Shown here piece by piece: positions 42,897 to 53,400 of a stretch of 64,000 bases of DNA (the first letter of the stretch is position 1; the number at the start of each line of letters is the position of its first letter). Where the stretch lies: contig JAXDBU010000078.1 in the NCBI GenBank assembly GCA_034678485.1, forward strand, positions 1 through 64,000, read 5' to 3'. Below the pieces are notes generated by a model. That model was not told the DNA's origin. It worked only from the letters and a program-made list of their open reading frames with translations, and did no database searches. Origin of the DNA: PLanc-01 sp034678485. GTDB lineage: Bacteria > Planctomycetota > Phycisphaerae > Sedimentisphaerales > Anaerobacaceae. A program made the position numbers and the translations under genes.

Positions 42897-45800
42897 TTAT
42901 TCCTGTCTGAGCGCATCGAGCAGTGGGCCCCGCAGGGCCAACGTCCCCGCCAGCCAAACCCAGGCGGCGCCGCTGACCGCGATGGCGGCAATCGTAGCCA
43001 GCAGGGAGACATAAGGCACCTCGGCCCCCGGCGACTGCAGGGCCGGGAGCACCGCCACGACAGCGGAGACACCCCCGCAGACCAGACCCGCGAGCATCAG
43101 ACCCCAGTGTTCGTAGAAGACCATACGTCGAATCCTGGCCCTCTCAAACCCCACCGCCCGGAGCATCGCCAGCTCGCCCCGTCGCTGGAGCATGTTGCGG
43201 AGCACCACAAGACCCAGCCCGATACTCCCGAGAGCAAGCCCCAGCCCGCCAAGAGCCGTGAAGATCGACAGATACGTGCTCTCCACGGCACCGAACGCAG
43301 CCAGTCTTTCCCGTGCGGGCGTGAGGACCAGCCCACAGTCCGTCAGGCCCGACGAGAGCCTCTGCGCCACGGACGCCATCTTATCCGCCGACGCGTCAAT
43401 AAGCAAAACCCGATATCCGTCGACCGAAGGAAACCGTGTGACGAACTCCTTTTCGGCGATGACCAGACTGCCTTGCAGAATCGAGCTGGCCAGCATGCCG
43501 ACGATCCGCACGCGGAAGGATTTGCCCATCTCGTCGATGTACTCGACCTCATCGCCGATGCTCTTGCCCAACGCCCAAAAGACGGTTGGATAGTCGCCAA
43601 CCGCAGGGACTACGTCGTTCTCCAAGTCCATCCCAAGCAGGTCCCACCCTTTTACGCCCTCAGCCTCCGGCATCTGCGACGTGAACTGGAACGCCCCCCG
43701 ACTCTCAAGGGCCTCGGGTCGAGCGGCCAATAACCTCGGCCGTTGGGCGCGATTGAGATTCAGGCAGCTTGCGTCGTCCCCCTCGTAGAGACGGAGTTGG
43801 ACCGCCTCCAACCCATCCAGCTGCGGGTCCGTGAGCCCGAGGCTCTTGCGGCCCGATCTGCTGTTCAGATCGTACAGGATGCCGATCGAGGATTCACCGT
43901 AGAGGGCAAAGCCCCCGGTGCCGGAATCCCTCCTCTGTGGTCCCCGCGGAGGCTCGCGCCGATTGGCCCCGACGGCAACGACCATGAATACGCCGCAAGC
44001 CAGCAGCCCGATGATTCCCAGGCTCCGCCCTCGACGACGTGCGGCGTTCCGCAGGCCCAGTCCCTGCAACGAAACGAGCGGCCGATCCCAACCGCCCGCC
44101 GCGATGGAGAGCACCGCATGATTGAGACCCAGGGTTCCGAGCAGCAGAAGCGCCGCAGCCCCGAAGAACATGCCGGCCATGGTCTCGCTGTCGCCGGCAG
44201 GCATGACAAACACAAGAACCGCCGCACCAGCGAAGGCAATGACTGTAACAAGGATGCCCAATCGGCCTCGTGCGCGAGACGCGACAGCGGACAGATGCTC
44301 CTCGTTGCCGGCCAGCAGTTCGCGAGCGGGAAGTCTCCCCTGCTTTCGTAGCGTGACCCAGACTGCAAACAACGCCGCGATGAGTCCGCCCAGTCCGCCC
44401 ACAAACAACGTCAGAGTCGTCGCGTGGAAGCGGATCTGGGCGTCCGCGACGGCGCCGCTCCAGAACGTGGACAGGCCGAAGAGCATCAGACGGGTGTACA
44501 GCAGACCGGCCGCAACCCCCAGGATAGTCCCGGCCAATGCGATGATCCCGCCTTCCGCGAGCAACAGTTGCTTGACCCGTCTCACAGGCCAGCCCACCGC
44601 GAGGAGCAGGCCGATCTGCTGACTGCGGCTCTCGATTCCGAATACGAAGAGCAGTCCGATCAGAATGATTGCCGAGCCAATCAGGAACATGCTGAGACCG
44701 AGAAAGAGCTGGCCGAAGTCCGTCCCGCCACGGCCCGCCTGTTGACCTCGCGCCCGCACCGGCTGGAAGAACAGACCCACGGTAGCCGGATCAACGGCAC
44801 TCATCAGGTATCGAGCCACTTGTCCATCGAGCCCGGCCCGCCAGGGATAACGGATCGCGGTCAGGTTGCCGTATCGATTACCCCAGCGAGATTGGCCGGC
44901 CTCGAGGGTAATGAAGGCCTTGGGCGTGCCACGGTGCTCGTCCCAGTACTGTTCGTCCTTGGGTCGTATCCTGTCCAGATCGACCGGGATGCCCGGCTCC
45001 CAATCCCGGCAGTTGTCCACGTCCGCCAGTCCGGGAAAAGCGGGCATCAGCGAAGGATCAGCCGCAGCGCCCTCAAGCGGCATGATCTTGACGACCTTGA
45101 ACCATCCGCGCTCCTCGCGCAGCGTTCGGGCGACTCCCATGACATAGTACACAAGGTCGATGGAGTCGCCGACGCGGGCACCGAGATCATCCGCGAGCCA
45201 TTGATTGATGACGATCTCATCGGCATGCATGCCCGCCGGGACCAGGTCACGACAGCCGGCGTCGAGCGCCGCGACCATCGAGTACGGCGTCGCCTTGTCC
45301 CCCAGGCGGATCTCGTTGACGAAGTACGTGAGCACGCCAAGGGCGCAGGGATCCGCCTTCATCGCCTCGTCGCCCAGGGACTCCTCGATGAAGATCCGCC
45401 GGCTGCGGAGTTCCAGGGTGTTCCGCTCGTCCAGATGCTCCAACTCGATGCCTGCGTCCGCAGGCTGCCATGCCTTTCGCACGGCGCCATTCAGCTCGGA
45501 CAGCGAACAACCAGGTTTCAGTCGCGCCGCCAGGAGCAGGTTGATCCGTCCCGGCTGCTCCATCTTCTCCGCAAGCCAGTTCCGCGGGACGAACACGTTC
45601 AACGGCGCTGCCTGATTGGCCGCAAGGTCGAATCGAGCGAAGGCGGCCTCGTCGGCCACCGCCAGCACCTTGAGTCGAAACGCAACGGTCCGATCCTCGT
45701 CCGATACCAACGGGACGTCACGAGGCATTGTCGTGACTCTCTCGATCCGCAGGAGCACCTCCCCGCCGGAGGCGACATCGAGCTGTTTCGCGACGGCCTC

Positions 45801-46208
45801 GCTCAGGACGACTCCCTCGTCCGTCGTTTCTCCAAACGGATTGGTCCCCGAGCCAAGCGCATAGAATCCCTCATCCACGCCGAGGACCTGGACCTGGTTG
45901 ACGCGATGAGAGCCGTCGTCGTCTGCGATCATGCCGGAGACCCGCAAGACACCGGCGATGTCACCGCCGACGTCGCGCTGGAGATCGCCGGCCAGACCCG
46001 CTCGAAAGTACCGCCCGTGCGGCGACGCCGCGAACTCGACTTCGCCCAGGCGAGCGTGCAGAATCCCATCGAGCGTGTGCCGGACGCAGTCGCCGACCGC
46101 CAGGGCGCCCGTGAGCACGCCGGTGGCAACGATCACCGCAGCCAGGACCGCGGCGTTCGTCCTCCAGTAGAACAGGAGACTGCGAGTGACCAGCCGCCGG
46201 AGATTCAT
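42897..46208 (-). CDS. ABC transporter permease, FtsX/MacB-like, duplicated
   Basis: 1103 residues. Membrane helix near 15-38, a large extracytoplasmic MacB-type domain (~40-510), three helices around 515-680 (FLIGSAIILIGLLFVFGIES, LAVGWPVRRVKQLLLAEGGI, ALAGTILGVAAGLLYTRLML), a second set near 690-790, another extracytoplasmic domain, and a final FtsX helix bundle (IFTALGGLGLALGSIGLGL, ELAMLRAVGFERARIRRMV). The double FtsX layout resembles LolC/AcfD-type or YtrF-type exporters. ATG overlaps the ATPase stop (ATGA). May export or sort lipoproteins; substrate unknown. Confidence 0.88.
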   Translation of the reverse strand: MNLRRLVTRSLLFYWRTNAAVLAAVIVATGVLTGALAVGDCVRHTLDGILHARLGEVEFAASPHGRYFRAGLAGDLQRDVGGDIAGVLRVSGMIADDDGSHRVNQVQVLGVDEGFYALGSGTNPFGETTDEGVVLSEAVAKQLDVASGGEVLLRIERVTTMPRDVPLVSDEDRTVAFRLKVLAVADEAAFARFDLAANQAAPLNVFVPRNWLAEKMEQPGRINLLLAARLKPGCSLSELNGAVRKAWQPADAGIELEHLDERNTLELRSRRIFIEESLGDEAMKADPCALGVLTYFVNEIRLGDKATPYSMVAALDAGCRDLVPAGMHADEIVINQWLADDLGARVGDSIDLVYYVMGVARTLREERGWFKVVKIMPLEGAAADPSLMPAFPGLADVDNCRDWEPGIPVDLDRIRPKDEQYWDEHRGTPKAFITLEAGQSRWGNRYGNLTAIRYPWRAGLDGQVARYLMSAVDPATVGLFFQPVRARGQQAGRGGTDFGQLFLGLSMFLIGSAIILIGLLFVFGIESRSQQIGLLLAVGWPVRRVKQLLLAEGGIIALAGTILGVAAGLLYTRLMLFGLSTFWSGAVADAQIRFHATTLTLFVGGLGGLIAALFAVWVTLRKQGRLPARELLAGNEEHLSAVASRARGRLGILVTVIAFAGAAVLVFVMPAGDSETMAGMFFGAAALLLLGTLGLNHAVLSIAAGGWDRPLVSLQGLGLRNAARRRGRSLGIIGLLACGVFMVVAVGANRREPPRGPQRRDSGTGGFALYGESSIGILYDLNSRSGRKSLGLTDPQLDGLEAVQLRLYEGDDASCLNLNRAQRPRLLAARPEALESRGAFQFTSQMPEAEGVKGWDLLGMDLENDVVPAVGDYPTVFWALGKSIGDEVEYIDEMGKSFRVRIVGMLASSILQGSLVIAEKEFVTRFPSVDGYRVLLIDASADKMASVAQRLSSGLTDCGLVLTPARERLAAFGAVESTYLSIFTALGGLGLALGSIGLGLVVLRNMLQRRGELAMLRAVGFERARIRRMVFYEHWGLMLAGLVCGGVSAVVAVLPALQSPGAEVPYVSLLATIAAIAVSGAAWVWLAGTLALRGPLLDALRQE

Positions 46209-46894
46209 GGTCGGGTCCTCTCATTCAGGAGGCCCCGGCTGAGCTCCATCACGTGTCCGATCCGAGAGGCCAGATCCTGCGAATGGGTCGCTACGACGAG
46301 CGTCACACCCTCATCGCGATTCAGATCCACCAGCAGTTGTGCAATACTCCGAGCGGAGTCTTCGTCGAGCGAGCCGGTCGGCTCGTCGGCGAGCAACAGC
46401 TTGGGCCCATTGATGAGCGCCCTTGCCACGGCGACCCGCTGGCGCTGCCCGCCCGACAGCTCGCCCGGCCGGTGGGACGCGCGATCCGCCAGACCGACGC
46501 GGACAAGCAAGGCCTTCGCCCGGTCTCGCATGGCGGCTCCCGATCCGCCACCCCGTCCGGCCAGCGTCGGCACCAGCACGTTCTCCAACACCGTGCACTG
46601 GGGCAGCAGATGGTGCAACTGAAATATAAAACCGATCTCGCGACTGCGAATCCTCGCCAGCTCATCGTCGCCGAGCCCGGCCAGGTCCCTCCCGTCGAAA
46701 CGGACCCGCCCGCTCGTCGCGTGGTCCAGGCCGCCGATGATGTTCAGCAGCGTGCTCTTGCCGCAACCGGAGGGCCCGACAATCGCAATCGACCGGCCCC
46801 GTTCGATTTCCAGCGTAATCCCCTTGAGCACGCTCACGGACGAGGGATCGCCCGGATCGCCGTAGGTCTTCGTCACATCGATCAGCTCGACCAT
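46205..46894 (-). CDS. ABC transporter ATP-binding protein, MacB/LolD-type
   Basis: 229 residues. Walker A GPSGCGKST, Q-loop FIFQLHHLLPQCTVLENV, signature LSGGQRQRV, Walker B LLLADEPTGSLDE and H-loop ATHS are all intact. Fits the MacB/LolD family that energises FtsX-type permeases, here the overlapping downstream permease. ATG 46894 has AGGAG five bases upstream. Confidence 0.93.
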   Translation of the reverse strand: MVELIDVTKTYGDPGDPSSVSVLKGITLEIERGRSIAIVGPSGCGKSTLLNIIGGLDHATSGRVRFDGRDLAGLGDDELARIRSREIGFIFQLHHLLPQCTVLENVLVPTLAGRGGGSGAAMRDRAKALLVRVGLADRASHRPGELSGGQRQRVAVARALINGPKLLLADEPTGSLDEDSARSIAQLLVDLNRDEGVTLVVATHSQDLASRIGHVMELSRGLLNERTRP

Positions 46895-46911
46895 CTATGC
46901 TCCTGCTCAGA

Positions 46912-48207
46912 TCACCGTCGCGCGATGCGCTCACAGACGCTGACCAGTTCATTCGCCGTTTGGGCAATATCGAATGCCTTGAGCACCCCGGCCCGTCCCT
47001 CGGCGCCGAGCTTGCGGGCGGACGCAGAATCCTGCAGTAGCGATGCCAGAACCTCGGCGAGCCGCTCGGCGGTATTGGGCTCGTACAGGACGCCACCGCC
47101 CGTCATGGCGAGCGTCTCCGGGAAACAGCCGATCGCCGGCTCGACGACCGGCACCCCCATCGCCAGCGCCTCCAGCACGTAGAGTCCCAAGGCCACCGGG
47201 CGGACCTCCGGAACCGACAACACGGAAAGACTCCGCAGGAACTGGAGTTTCGCATCGGGCTCGAACGCATCCAGGAACTCGACGTCGCGGAGAATGCCCG
47301 CTACGCTCAACTTGTCCCGCAACCGGGAGAGAAAGGGCTCATCGCTGGCGTTCTTGCCGCCGGAGATGCGAAGCTTCGCGAACTTCAGCCGCTCGTTCTT
47401 CTTCAGAAGGATGAAGGCATCGACCAGTTTCTCCAACCCTCGATCCGCACACATTCGCGAGAGAAAGCCTATCGTCGGCGTCGCAGCACGATTCTCATCC
47501 GGCCTGTACACACCCGGATCGATCCCCATATGAACCACTTGCATCCGATCGGACTCCACGTTCAGACGCTGGCGCATGGTCTCGCCGTAGTACTTGCTGA
47601 CCGCCAGGAACGCATCAAGATCCTGCGACCGCTTACGGACGACCGCCCACGCTCGCTCGGCATAGGGGCAACTCAGGCCGTCGAGGAATCCGTCTTCGTC
47701 CTGCAGGAGAGAGACGACCGGGACACTCAGGCGTTCCTTGATCCGACGGGTCATGCCGACCAGCAAGACGTTGGACAGGCACACGATGTCGGGTTTCTCT
47801 CGCTCCGTCGCAAGCCAGTCCACAAAACGGTCCAGTTCCTTCACCTGTCGGCCCTGCTCGCCCTGGAGCATGGAAATCGTCGTCTCGCCCAGGTCGCGAG
47901 CGCTGGTCATTCCCGTCTTGCGACCCGCCCACTCGAGCAACCTGCGGGAATCGAGCCATCGGTCGATCCATCGCGGCGTCTTGCGGAACAGCGAGAGCTT
48001 CTGCTGGAGATAGACGTTCACCCCGCCAAAAAAGATCGGCGCGTTGCTGACCGGCTCGAGCTTGTCCGCCTGCAACGGCAGGTACAGGGGCACCATCAGG
48101 ACATCATGTCCCAGCTTGCGGAGGGCCTTCACCAGCGCCGCATCGCGGAGACAGTTCTCACAATAGAAGTTGTCGCCCGAACCAGGGCAGATCTGGATGA
48201 TCTTCAT
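46912..48207 (-). CDS. Family 4 glycosyltransferase
   Basis: 431 residues. GT-B fold: N-terminal IIQICPGSGDNFYCENCLRD and a C-terminal nucleotide-sugar half with TIGFLSRMCADRGLEKLVDA, LRISGGKNASDEPFL and the E-x7-E element PVALGLYVLEALAMGVPVVE. Donor and acceptor unknown. The ATG overlaps the upstream propeller stop (ATGA) and the ABC ATPase follows after 17 bases, so it may glycosylate or build envelope material linked to that transporter. Confidence 0.85.
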   Translation of the reverse strand: MKIIQICPGSGDNFYCENCLRDAALVKALRKLGHDVLMVPLYLPLQADKLEPVSNAPIFFGGVNVYLQQKLSLFRKTPRWIDRWLDSRRLLEWAGRKTGMTSARDLGETTISMLQGEQGRQVKELDRFVDWLATEREKPDIVCLSNVLLVGMTRRIKERLSVPVVSLLQDEDGFLDGLSCPYAERAWAVVRKRSQDLDAFLAVSKYYGETMRQRLNVESDRMQVVHMGIDPGVYRPDENRAATPTIGFLSRMCADRGLEKLVDAFILLKKNERLKFAKLRISGGKNASDEPFLSRLRDKLSVAGILRDVEFLDAFEPDAKLQFLRSLSVLSVPEVRPVALGLYVLEALAMGVPVVEPAIGCFPETLAMTGGGVLYEPNTAERLAEVLASLLQDSASARKLGAEGRAGVLKAFDIAQTANELVSVCERIARR

Positions 48208-49442
48208 GGCGTCTGCCCCCCATCCGCCTGCTTCGGACCGAAGGCATAGACGTACCCATCATCGCACCCGACGACCGCCAGGCCGCCCGCAACCGCAGGC
48301 GAGGACGTCACAGGCTGACCCAGTTCATACGACCACAGTTGCCTGCCGTCCGCCAGCGTCAGCAGGTAGAGCCGACCATCGTCGCTGCCGACAACGACCT
48401 TGTCGCCGCAGATCACGGGCGAGCTGTTCACCTCGCCCAGCGTCTTGAACGCCCAGACCCGCCGGCCGTTGTCCCGGCGGACGCAGTGGACGTACTCATC
48501 CCGCCCGCCGAAGACTACAAGCTGCTCGGTCACCGCAGGCGAGGAGAAGAACGCCGCATCGCTTTGCTCATACCGCCAGACGATCTTGCTGTCCGCGACG
48601 TCGGCCCGGAGGAAGACATTCTCGTGGTTGCCAACGAAGACCTGCCCATCTACGAACGCAGCGGATGCAGCGATATAGGAGCCGCCGTCGATCTGGGCAA
48701 CTCTCGTCCCATCCAACAGCGACACGACGTGGATCATCGCATCGCAGCCCCCGAAGACGCACTTGTCCTGGTCTACCGCAGGCGAGCCGTTGACGTAGTT
48801 GTCCGTCTCGTAGGTCCAGACCACCTTGCCGCTCTCGGCGTCCACGCAGTGGAGTCGGTTGTCGTAGCTGCCGACCACGATCCAGGTCTTCTGCCCATCG
48901 GGCGAACGGGTCCAGTTCGGAGAGCCCAGGATCTGGCCGTCCGTCTCGTATTCCCAGAGCAATTCGCCCGTCCCGGCATCCAGCGAATAGAGAAAGTTGT
49001 CCGAGGACCCCACGAACACTCGCCCGTTCAGCACGCAGGGGGACGATTCAACCGCATCGTCGGCCTCATACGACCAGAGCGTCTCGCCCGTCCGCAAATC
49101 GAGTGCATAGACACGATGGTCGCTGGAACCGATGAACACGCGGCCCCCTTCGATGGCGGCGGACGATTTCACCTCGGCCTGCGTCTTGTACTTCCATAGG
49201 AGGGTCAGCGAATCGGCCAGCGTCCCTTGGGCCCGACCCAGGAGACCCTGGCCGCCGTGGAACATCGGCCATGTCCCGTCGAACCGCGGCGGTGCAGGAC
49301 TCTGTCTTGCGCCGGAACCGGGGATCTGTGCAGTCGTTGCGCGTCCCGGCCCGATCCCGCCTCGCCGGACGAAGAAGGCGACGAGGACCGTTGCAAGGAC
49401 CACGCCAAAGAAAATCCAGATTGTAGCCCGCATAGACCCCAT
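48204..49442 (-). CDS. Membrane-anchored PQQ-like beta-propeller protein
   Basis: 412 residues. One N-terminal membrane helix (TIWIFFGVVLATVLVAFFV), a Pro/Ala linker, then a seven- to eight-bladed propeller with very regular repeats (GGRVFIGSSDHRVYALDLRT, NGRVFVGSSDNFLYSLDAGT, KVVVGSSDDGRLYLL-like). Resembles BamB. ATG 49442 or 49433. Overlaps the glycosyltransferase gene. Confidence 0.85.
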   Translation of the reverse strand: MGSMRATIWIFFGVVLATVLVAFFVRRGGIGPGRATTAQIPGSGARQSPAPPRFDGTWPMFHGGQGLLGRAQGTLADSLTLLWKYKTQAEVKSSAAIEGGRVFIGSSDHRVYALDLRTGETLWSYEADDAVESSPCVLNGRVFVGSSDNFLYSLDAGTGELLWEYETDGQILGSPNWTRSPDGQKTWIVVGSYDNRLHCVDAESGKVVWTYETDNYVNGSPAVDQDKCVFGGCDAMIHVVSLLDGTRVAQIDGGSYIAASAAFVDGQVFVGNHENVFLRADVADSKIVWRYEQSDAAFFSSPAVTEQLVVFGGRDEYVHCVRRDNGRRVWAFKTLGEVNSSPVICGDKVVVGSDDGRLYLLTLADGRQLWSYELGQPVTSSPAVAGGLAVVGCDDGYVYAFGPKQADGGQTP

Positions 49443-49624
49443 CGACACCCGGTGAATGTCGCAATCCATCGATAGCAGAATCTCGTACGACTATGCACCC
49501 TACGGCGCGGGCTCTATGATAGTTCACCGATAGGCGTGATGCAACCGGCTTGGCAGGCAAGACGATGGGGGATACGGAACCTGGGCACGCAACCGACACA
49601 AGACTGCCGTCGACGCAGAGAACG

Positions 49625-50467
49625 TTACAGTTCCAGGTCGATCATCGCAATCCGCGGGCCGAACTGGGCCTGGGGCCCGGACTGGAAGACCTCGACCCGG
49701 GTGGGAACCAGGACTTCACGGCCTGGGACTCGGGAGTAGTCATAGCCGCGAACAAGGAGGAAGCTCCTCGCGACCGGATTGCCCAGCCAGACCACGTCCA
49801 CGAAAGAACTGTCCCCATTCTGGAAATACGTGCCCTGCGTCCAGGCTCGCTCGACGAGCGTGACTTGTTTCTTCTCGTCTCCTTTCTTTTCGGAGGCGAC
49901 CTCTCGCGGCTGATACCTGGCGTCGATGGGTTGGTACCACTGGCCCGCAAGCTGCACGGATTCGGACCTGCGGGTCAGGGTGACACCGCTCTCGAGCATG
50001 CGAGCCGGCGCCGTCACGATCTGGAGGACCGCTTCGCTGTATGCATGATAGGATCCCTTCAGGGGCGAGACATCCAGATCCTCATCGCCCTTGAACGAAT
50101 ACCCGCCCCGGACTACTTGCCAGGAGAATCGGGCGAACGGCTCGCCTGCCGTCACCTGGATCGCATCCGACCAGGGATACAGCGCAAAGTCATGCTGGGT
50201 CAGGTACAGACCGCCGTCCGTCCGGTCGGCCGCAACGATCGCGCTGAAACGGAGCTTCCTGCACTGCGCCCACGCAGGCAGCCCGCCCACAGCATCAATT
50301 GACGCGACAATGAACGGCCGCGGGATCGGCAGCGAATCGGCATCCGGACCTGCGGCCAGCAGGTTCGGATCACGCGAGGGATCCTGAGAAACCTGCCGGC
50401 CGCAGCCGGTGAGAATCAAACCGATCGACACCATCAGGACGACACTGCGAATCACCCTCGCAACCAT
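49625..50467 (-). CDS. Hypothetical lipoprotein
   Basis: 280 residues with a lipoprotein signal (RVIRSVVLMVSIGLILTGC, lipobox LTGC). The mature part looks beta-rich (RKLRFSAIVAADRTDGGLYL, SWQVVRGGYSFKGDEDLDV), similar in character to outer-membrane lipoprotein carriers, but I do not recognise a family. It starts two bases after the PFOR stop and is read in the same direction, so it may be co-transcribed with PFOR. Confidence 0.7.
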   Translation of the reverse strand: MVARVIRSVVLMVSIGLILTGCGRQVSQDPSRDPNLLAAGPDADSLPIPRPFIVASIDAVGGLPAWAQCRKLRFSAIVAADRTDGGLYLTQHDFALYPWSDAIQVTAGEPFARFSWQVVRGGYSFKGDEDLDVSPLKGSYHAYSEAVLQIVTAPARMLESGVTLTRRSESVQLAGQWYQPIDARYQPREVASEKKGDEKKQVTLVERAWTQGTYFQNGDSSFVDVVWLGNPVARSFLLVRGYDYSRVPGREVLVPTRVEVFQSGPQAQFGPRIAMIDLEL

Positions 50468-50468
50468 G

Positions 50469-53400
50469 TCATTTTCCTACTGTTTGTTTCTCGGGTTCCG
50501 GATCAGAGTCGGCGGTTCCCTGCCCACTTTGTCCGCACTTGATCTTCGCGAGCTGTTCCATCAGCGCGTATCGATCCACCGCGTCCTTGTTGGCCAGCTT
50601 CATCAGCTCGGCAGCCACATCCGGCTTCGACTGCTTCAACGAGCGGTACCGGTCCTCGCCGTAGGCGTAGTCCTCGAATGCCATGGTCGGCGGCTTGGAA
50701 TCGAGCTGCAACGGATTCTGTCCCTGCTCCTTCAATCTCGGGTCGAATCGGTACAGCGGCCAGTGACCCGATGCGACGGCCCGTTTCTGCTCTTCGTAAC
50801 CGTTCGTCAGATTGAAGCCGTGAGCGATGCAGTGGGAGTAGGCGATGATCAGCGACGGGCCCGGATAGGCCTCCGCCTCGGAGAAGGCCTTCACCGTCTG
50901 CGGGGCGTTGGCGCCGATCGACACCTTGGCCACGTAGATGTTGCCGTAGGTCATCGCGAGCAAGCCCATGTCCTTCTTGGGGGCGGGCTTGCCGCCGGCG
51001 GCGAATTTCGCCACTGCGGCGCGGGGCGTCGATTTCGACATCTGGCCTCCGGTGTTGGAGTACACTTCCGTGTCCAGGACGAGAATGTTGATGTCCTTGC
51101 CGCTGGCCAGGACGTGGTCGAGACCGCCGTAACCGATGTCGTACGCCCAGCCATCGCCGCCAACCGCCCAGACGCTCTTGCGAACCAGGTAGTCGGCCAC
51201 CGTGAGCAGTTGCTTGCACGCGGGACAATCGCACTTGGCGCACTGGGTCTTGAGCTGCGCCACGCGGGCTCGCTGGGCCTCGATCGCACTCTGCTCCGGA
51301 TCGTTGGCCAGCGTCGCGGAACGGATCTCTGCGACCAGCTCCTTGTCGAGGCAATCCTTGGCCTTGTCCAACAGAGTCAACGCGATCAGCCGGAACTGAT
51401 CGACGGTGAGTCTCATGCCCATCGCGAACTCCGCGTTGTCCTCGAAGAGGCTGTTGGCCCAGGTCGGGCCGCGGCCGTCCGCCCGTTTCGTGTACGGCGT
51501 CGTCGGCTGGTTGCCGCCGTAGATCGACGAGCAGCCGGTGGCGTTGCCGATATAGGCCCGGTCGCCGAACAACTGCGAAAGCAGCTTGACGTACGGGGTC
51601 TCGCCGCACCCGGCGCAGGCGCCGGAGTACTCGAAGAGCGGCTGAATCAACTGGCTGCCCTTCACCGAGTTGGCCTTGAACAACGAGGGGTCCGTGTTCG
51701 GCAGCGACAGGAAGAAGCTGTAGTTCTTCCGCTCGCGGTCCCGCAGCGGCTCCTGCAGTTCCATATTGATCGCCTTGCGACCGGTGGGCTGCTTGTTCGC
51801 GTCGCGCTCGGCGCCGGGGCAGGTCGTCACGCAGGCGCCGCAGCCGGTGCAATCCTCGGGGGCCACCTGCACGGTGAACTTGAGCCCCTTGAATTCCTTG
51901 CCTTTGGCGTCGATGCTCTTGAACGACTCCGGCGCGCCGGCGAGGTTCTTCGCATCGTAGGCTTTGATGCGAATCGCAGCGTGCGGGCAGACGAACGAGC
52001 ACATGCCGCACTGGAGGCACAATTCCGGCTGCCAGATCGGGACGTTCACCGCGATATTCCGCTTCTCGAACTGCGTCGTGCCCGTCGGGAACCGGCCATC
52101 GACCGGCATCTTGCTGACTGGCAGCGAATCGCCACGCATGGCCATGATCTCCGCGGTGACCGTCTGCACGAACTCGGGGGCCTCGGCGGGCACGGCCGGC
52201 GGCATCTTGACATTGCTCGTGACCTTGGCCGGCACCTTCACCTCGTGCATCCGGTCGATGGCGCCGTCCACGGCAGCGTAGTTCAACTGGACGACCTTCT
52301 CGCCCTTCTTGCTGTAGGACGTCTTGATCGCGTCCTTGATCGCCTTGACCGCAGCCTCGATCGGAATGATGTTGCTGATCTTGAAGAACGCGGTCTGCAT
52401 GATCACGTTGATGCGGGCGCCGAGCCCAAGCTCCTGGGCCAGCGAGATCGCGTCGATCACGTAGAACTTCAACTGCTTGTCCACGATCTGCTTCTGCACT
52501 TCCTGCGGCAGCGTGTCCCACACCTTGTCGGCCGGGTGTGAGGTCGTCAGCAGGAACGTCCCGCCCTTGCGGGCCGAGGAGAGCATATCGTACTTCTCGA
52601 GGAAGCTCGGATTGTGGCAGGCGATGAAGTCCGCACGGTTGACCAGGTAGGGCTGGCGGATCGCCTTCTTGCCAAACCGCAGGTGCGAAACCGTCATGGC
52701 GCCCGCCTTCTTGGAATCGTACACGAAGTAGGCCTGGGCATAGTTGTCCTGGAGCTGGTCGCCGATGATCTTGATCGAGTTGCGGTTGGCGCCGACGGTG
52801 CCGTCGGAGCCAAGACCGTAGAACATGGCGGCATACTGGCCCGGCGTGGGAACCTCGAACGAATCGCCCACCGGCAGGCTCGTGTTCGTCACATCGTCGA
52901 TAATGCCGACCGTGAAGTTCCTCTTGGGCTTGGCGGCGTCAAGGTTGCCGAAGACGGCCTTCACCATCGCGGGCGTGAACTCCTTCGAGCCCAGGCCGTA
53001 GCGGCCGCCGACCACCATCGGGTACTTGTCGAATGGAGCGATCCCGTCGGCCATCGCCTCGCCGATCGACGTGCGAACGTCCAGGTACATCGGCTCGCCC
53101 AACGCGCTGGGGTCCTTCGTACGATCCAGTACTGCGATCTTCTTGACGGTCTTGGGCAGTACCGCCATGAAGTGCTTCGTGCTGAACGGCCGGTACAGGC
53201 GGACCTTTATGACGCCGACCTTCTGGCCCTGCGAGTTGAGGTACTCGACAGTCTCGTGGGTCGTGTCCGCGCCGCTGCCCATGATGACGATCACCTTTTC
53301 GGCGTCAGGGGCGCCGACGTAATCGAACAGCTTGTACTGGCGACCGACGATCTTGGCGAACTTGTCCATCGTGTCCTGCATGATCTTCGGCACGGCCAGA

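Noticed and set aside
44424..46622. 732-residue plus-strand ORF
   Set aside because: Antisense to the FtsX-like permease.
38104..46894. nos (nitrous-oxide reductase) cluster
   Set aside because: NosR-like, ferredoxin and ABC genes are present, but no nosZ, nosD or nosL and the ABC permease is MacB-like rather than NosY-like.
50409..52541. 710-residue plus-strand ORF
   Set aside because: Antisense to PFOR; GC-rich codon mirror effect.
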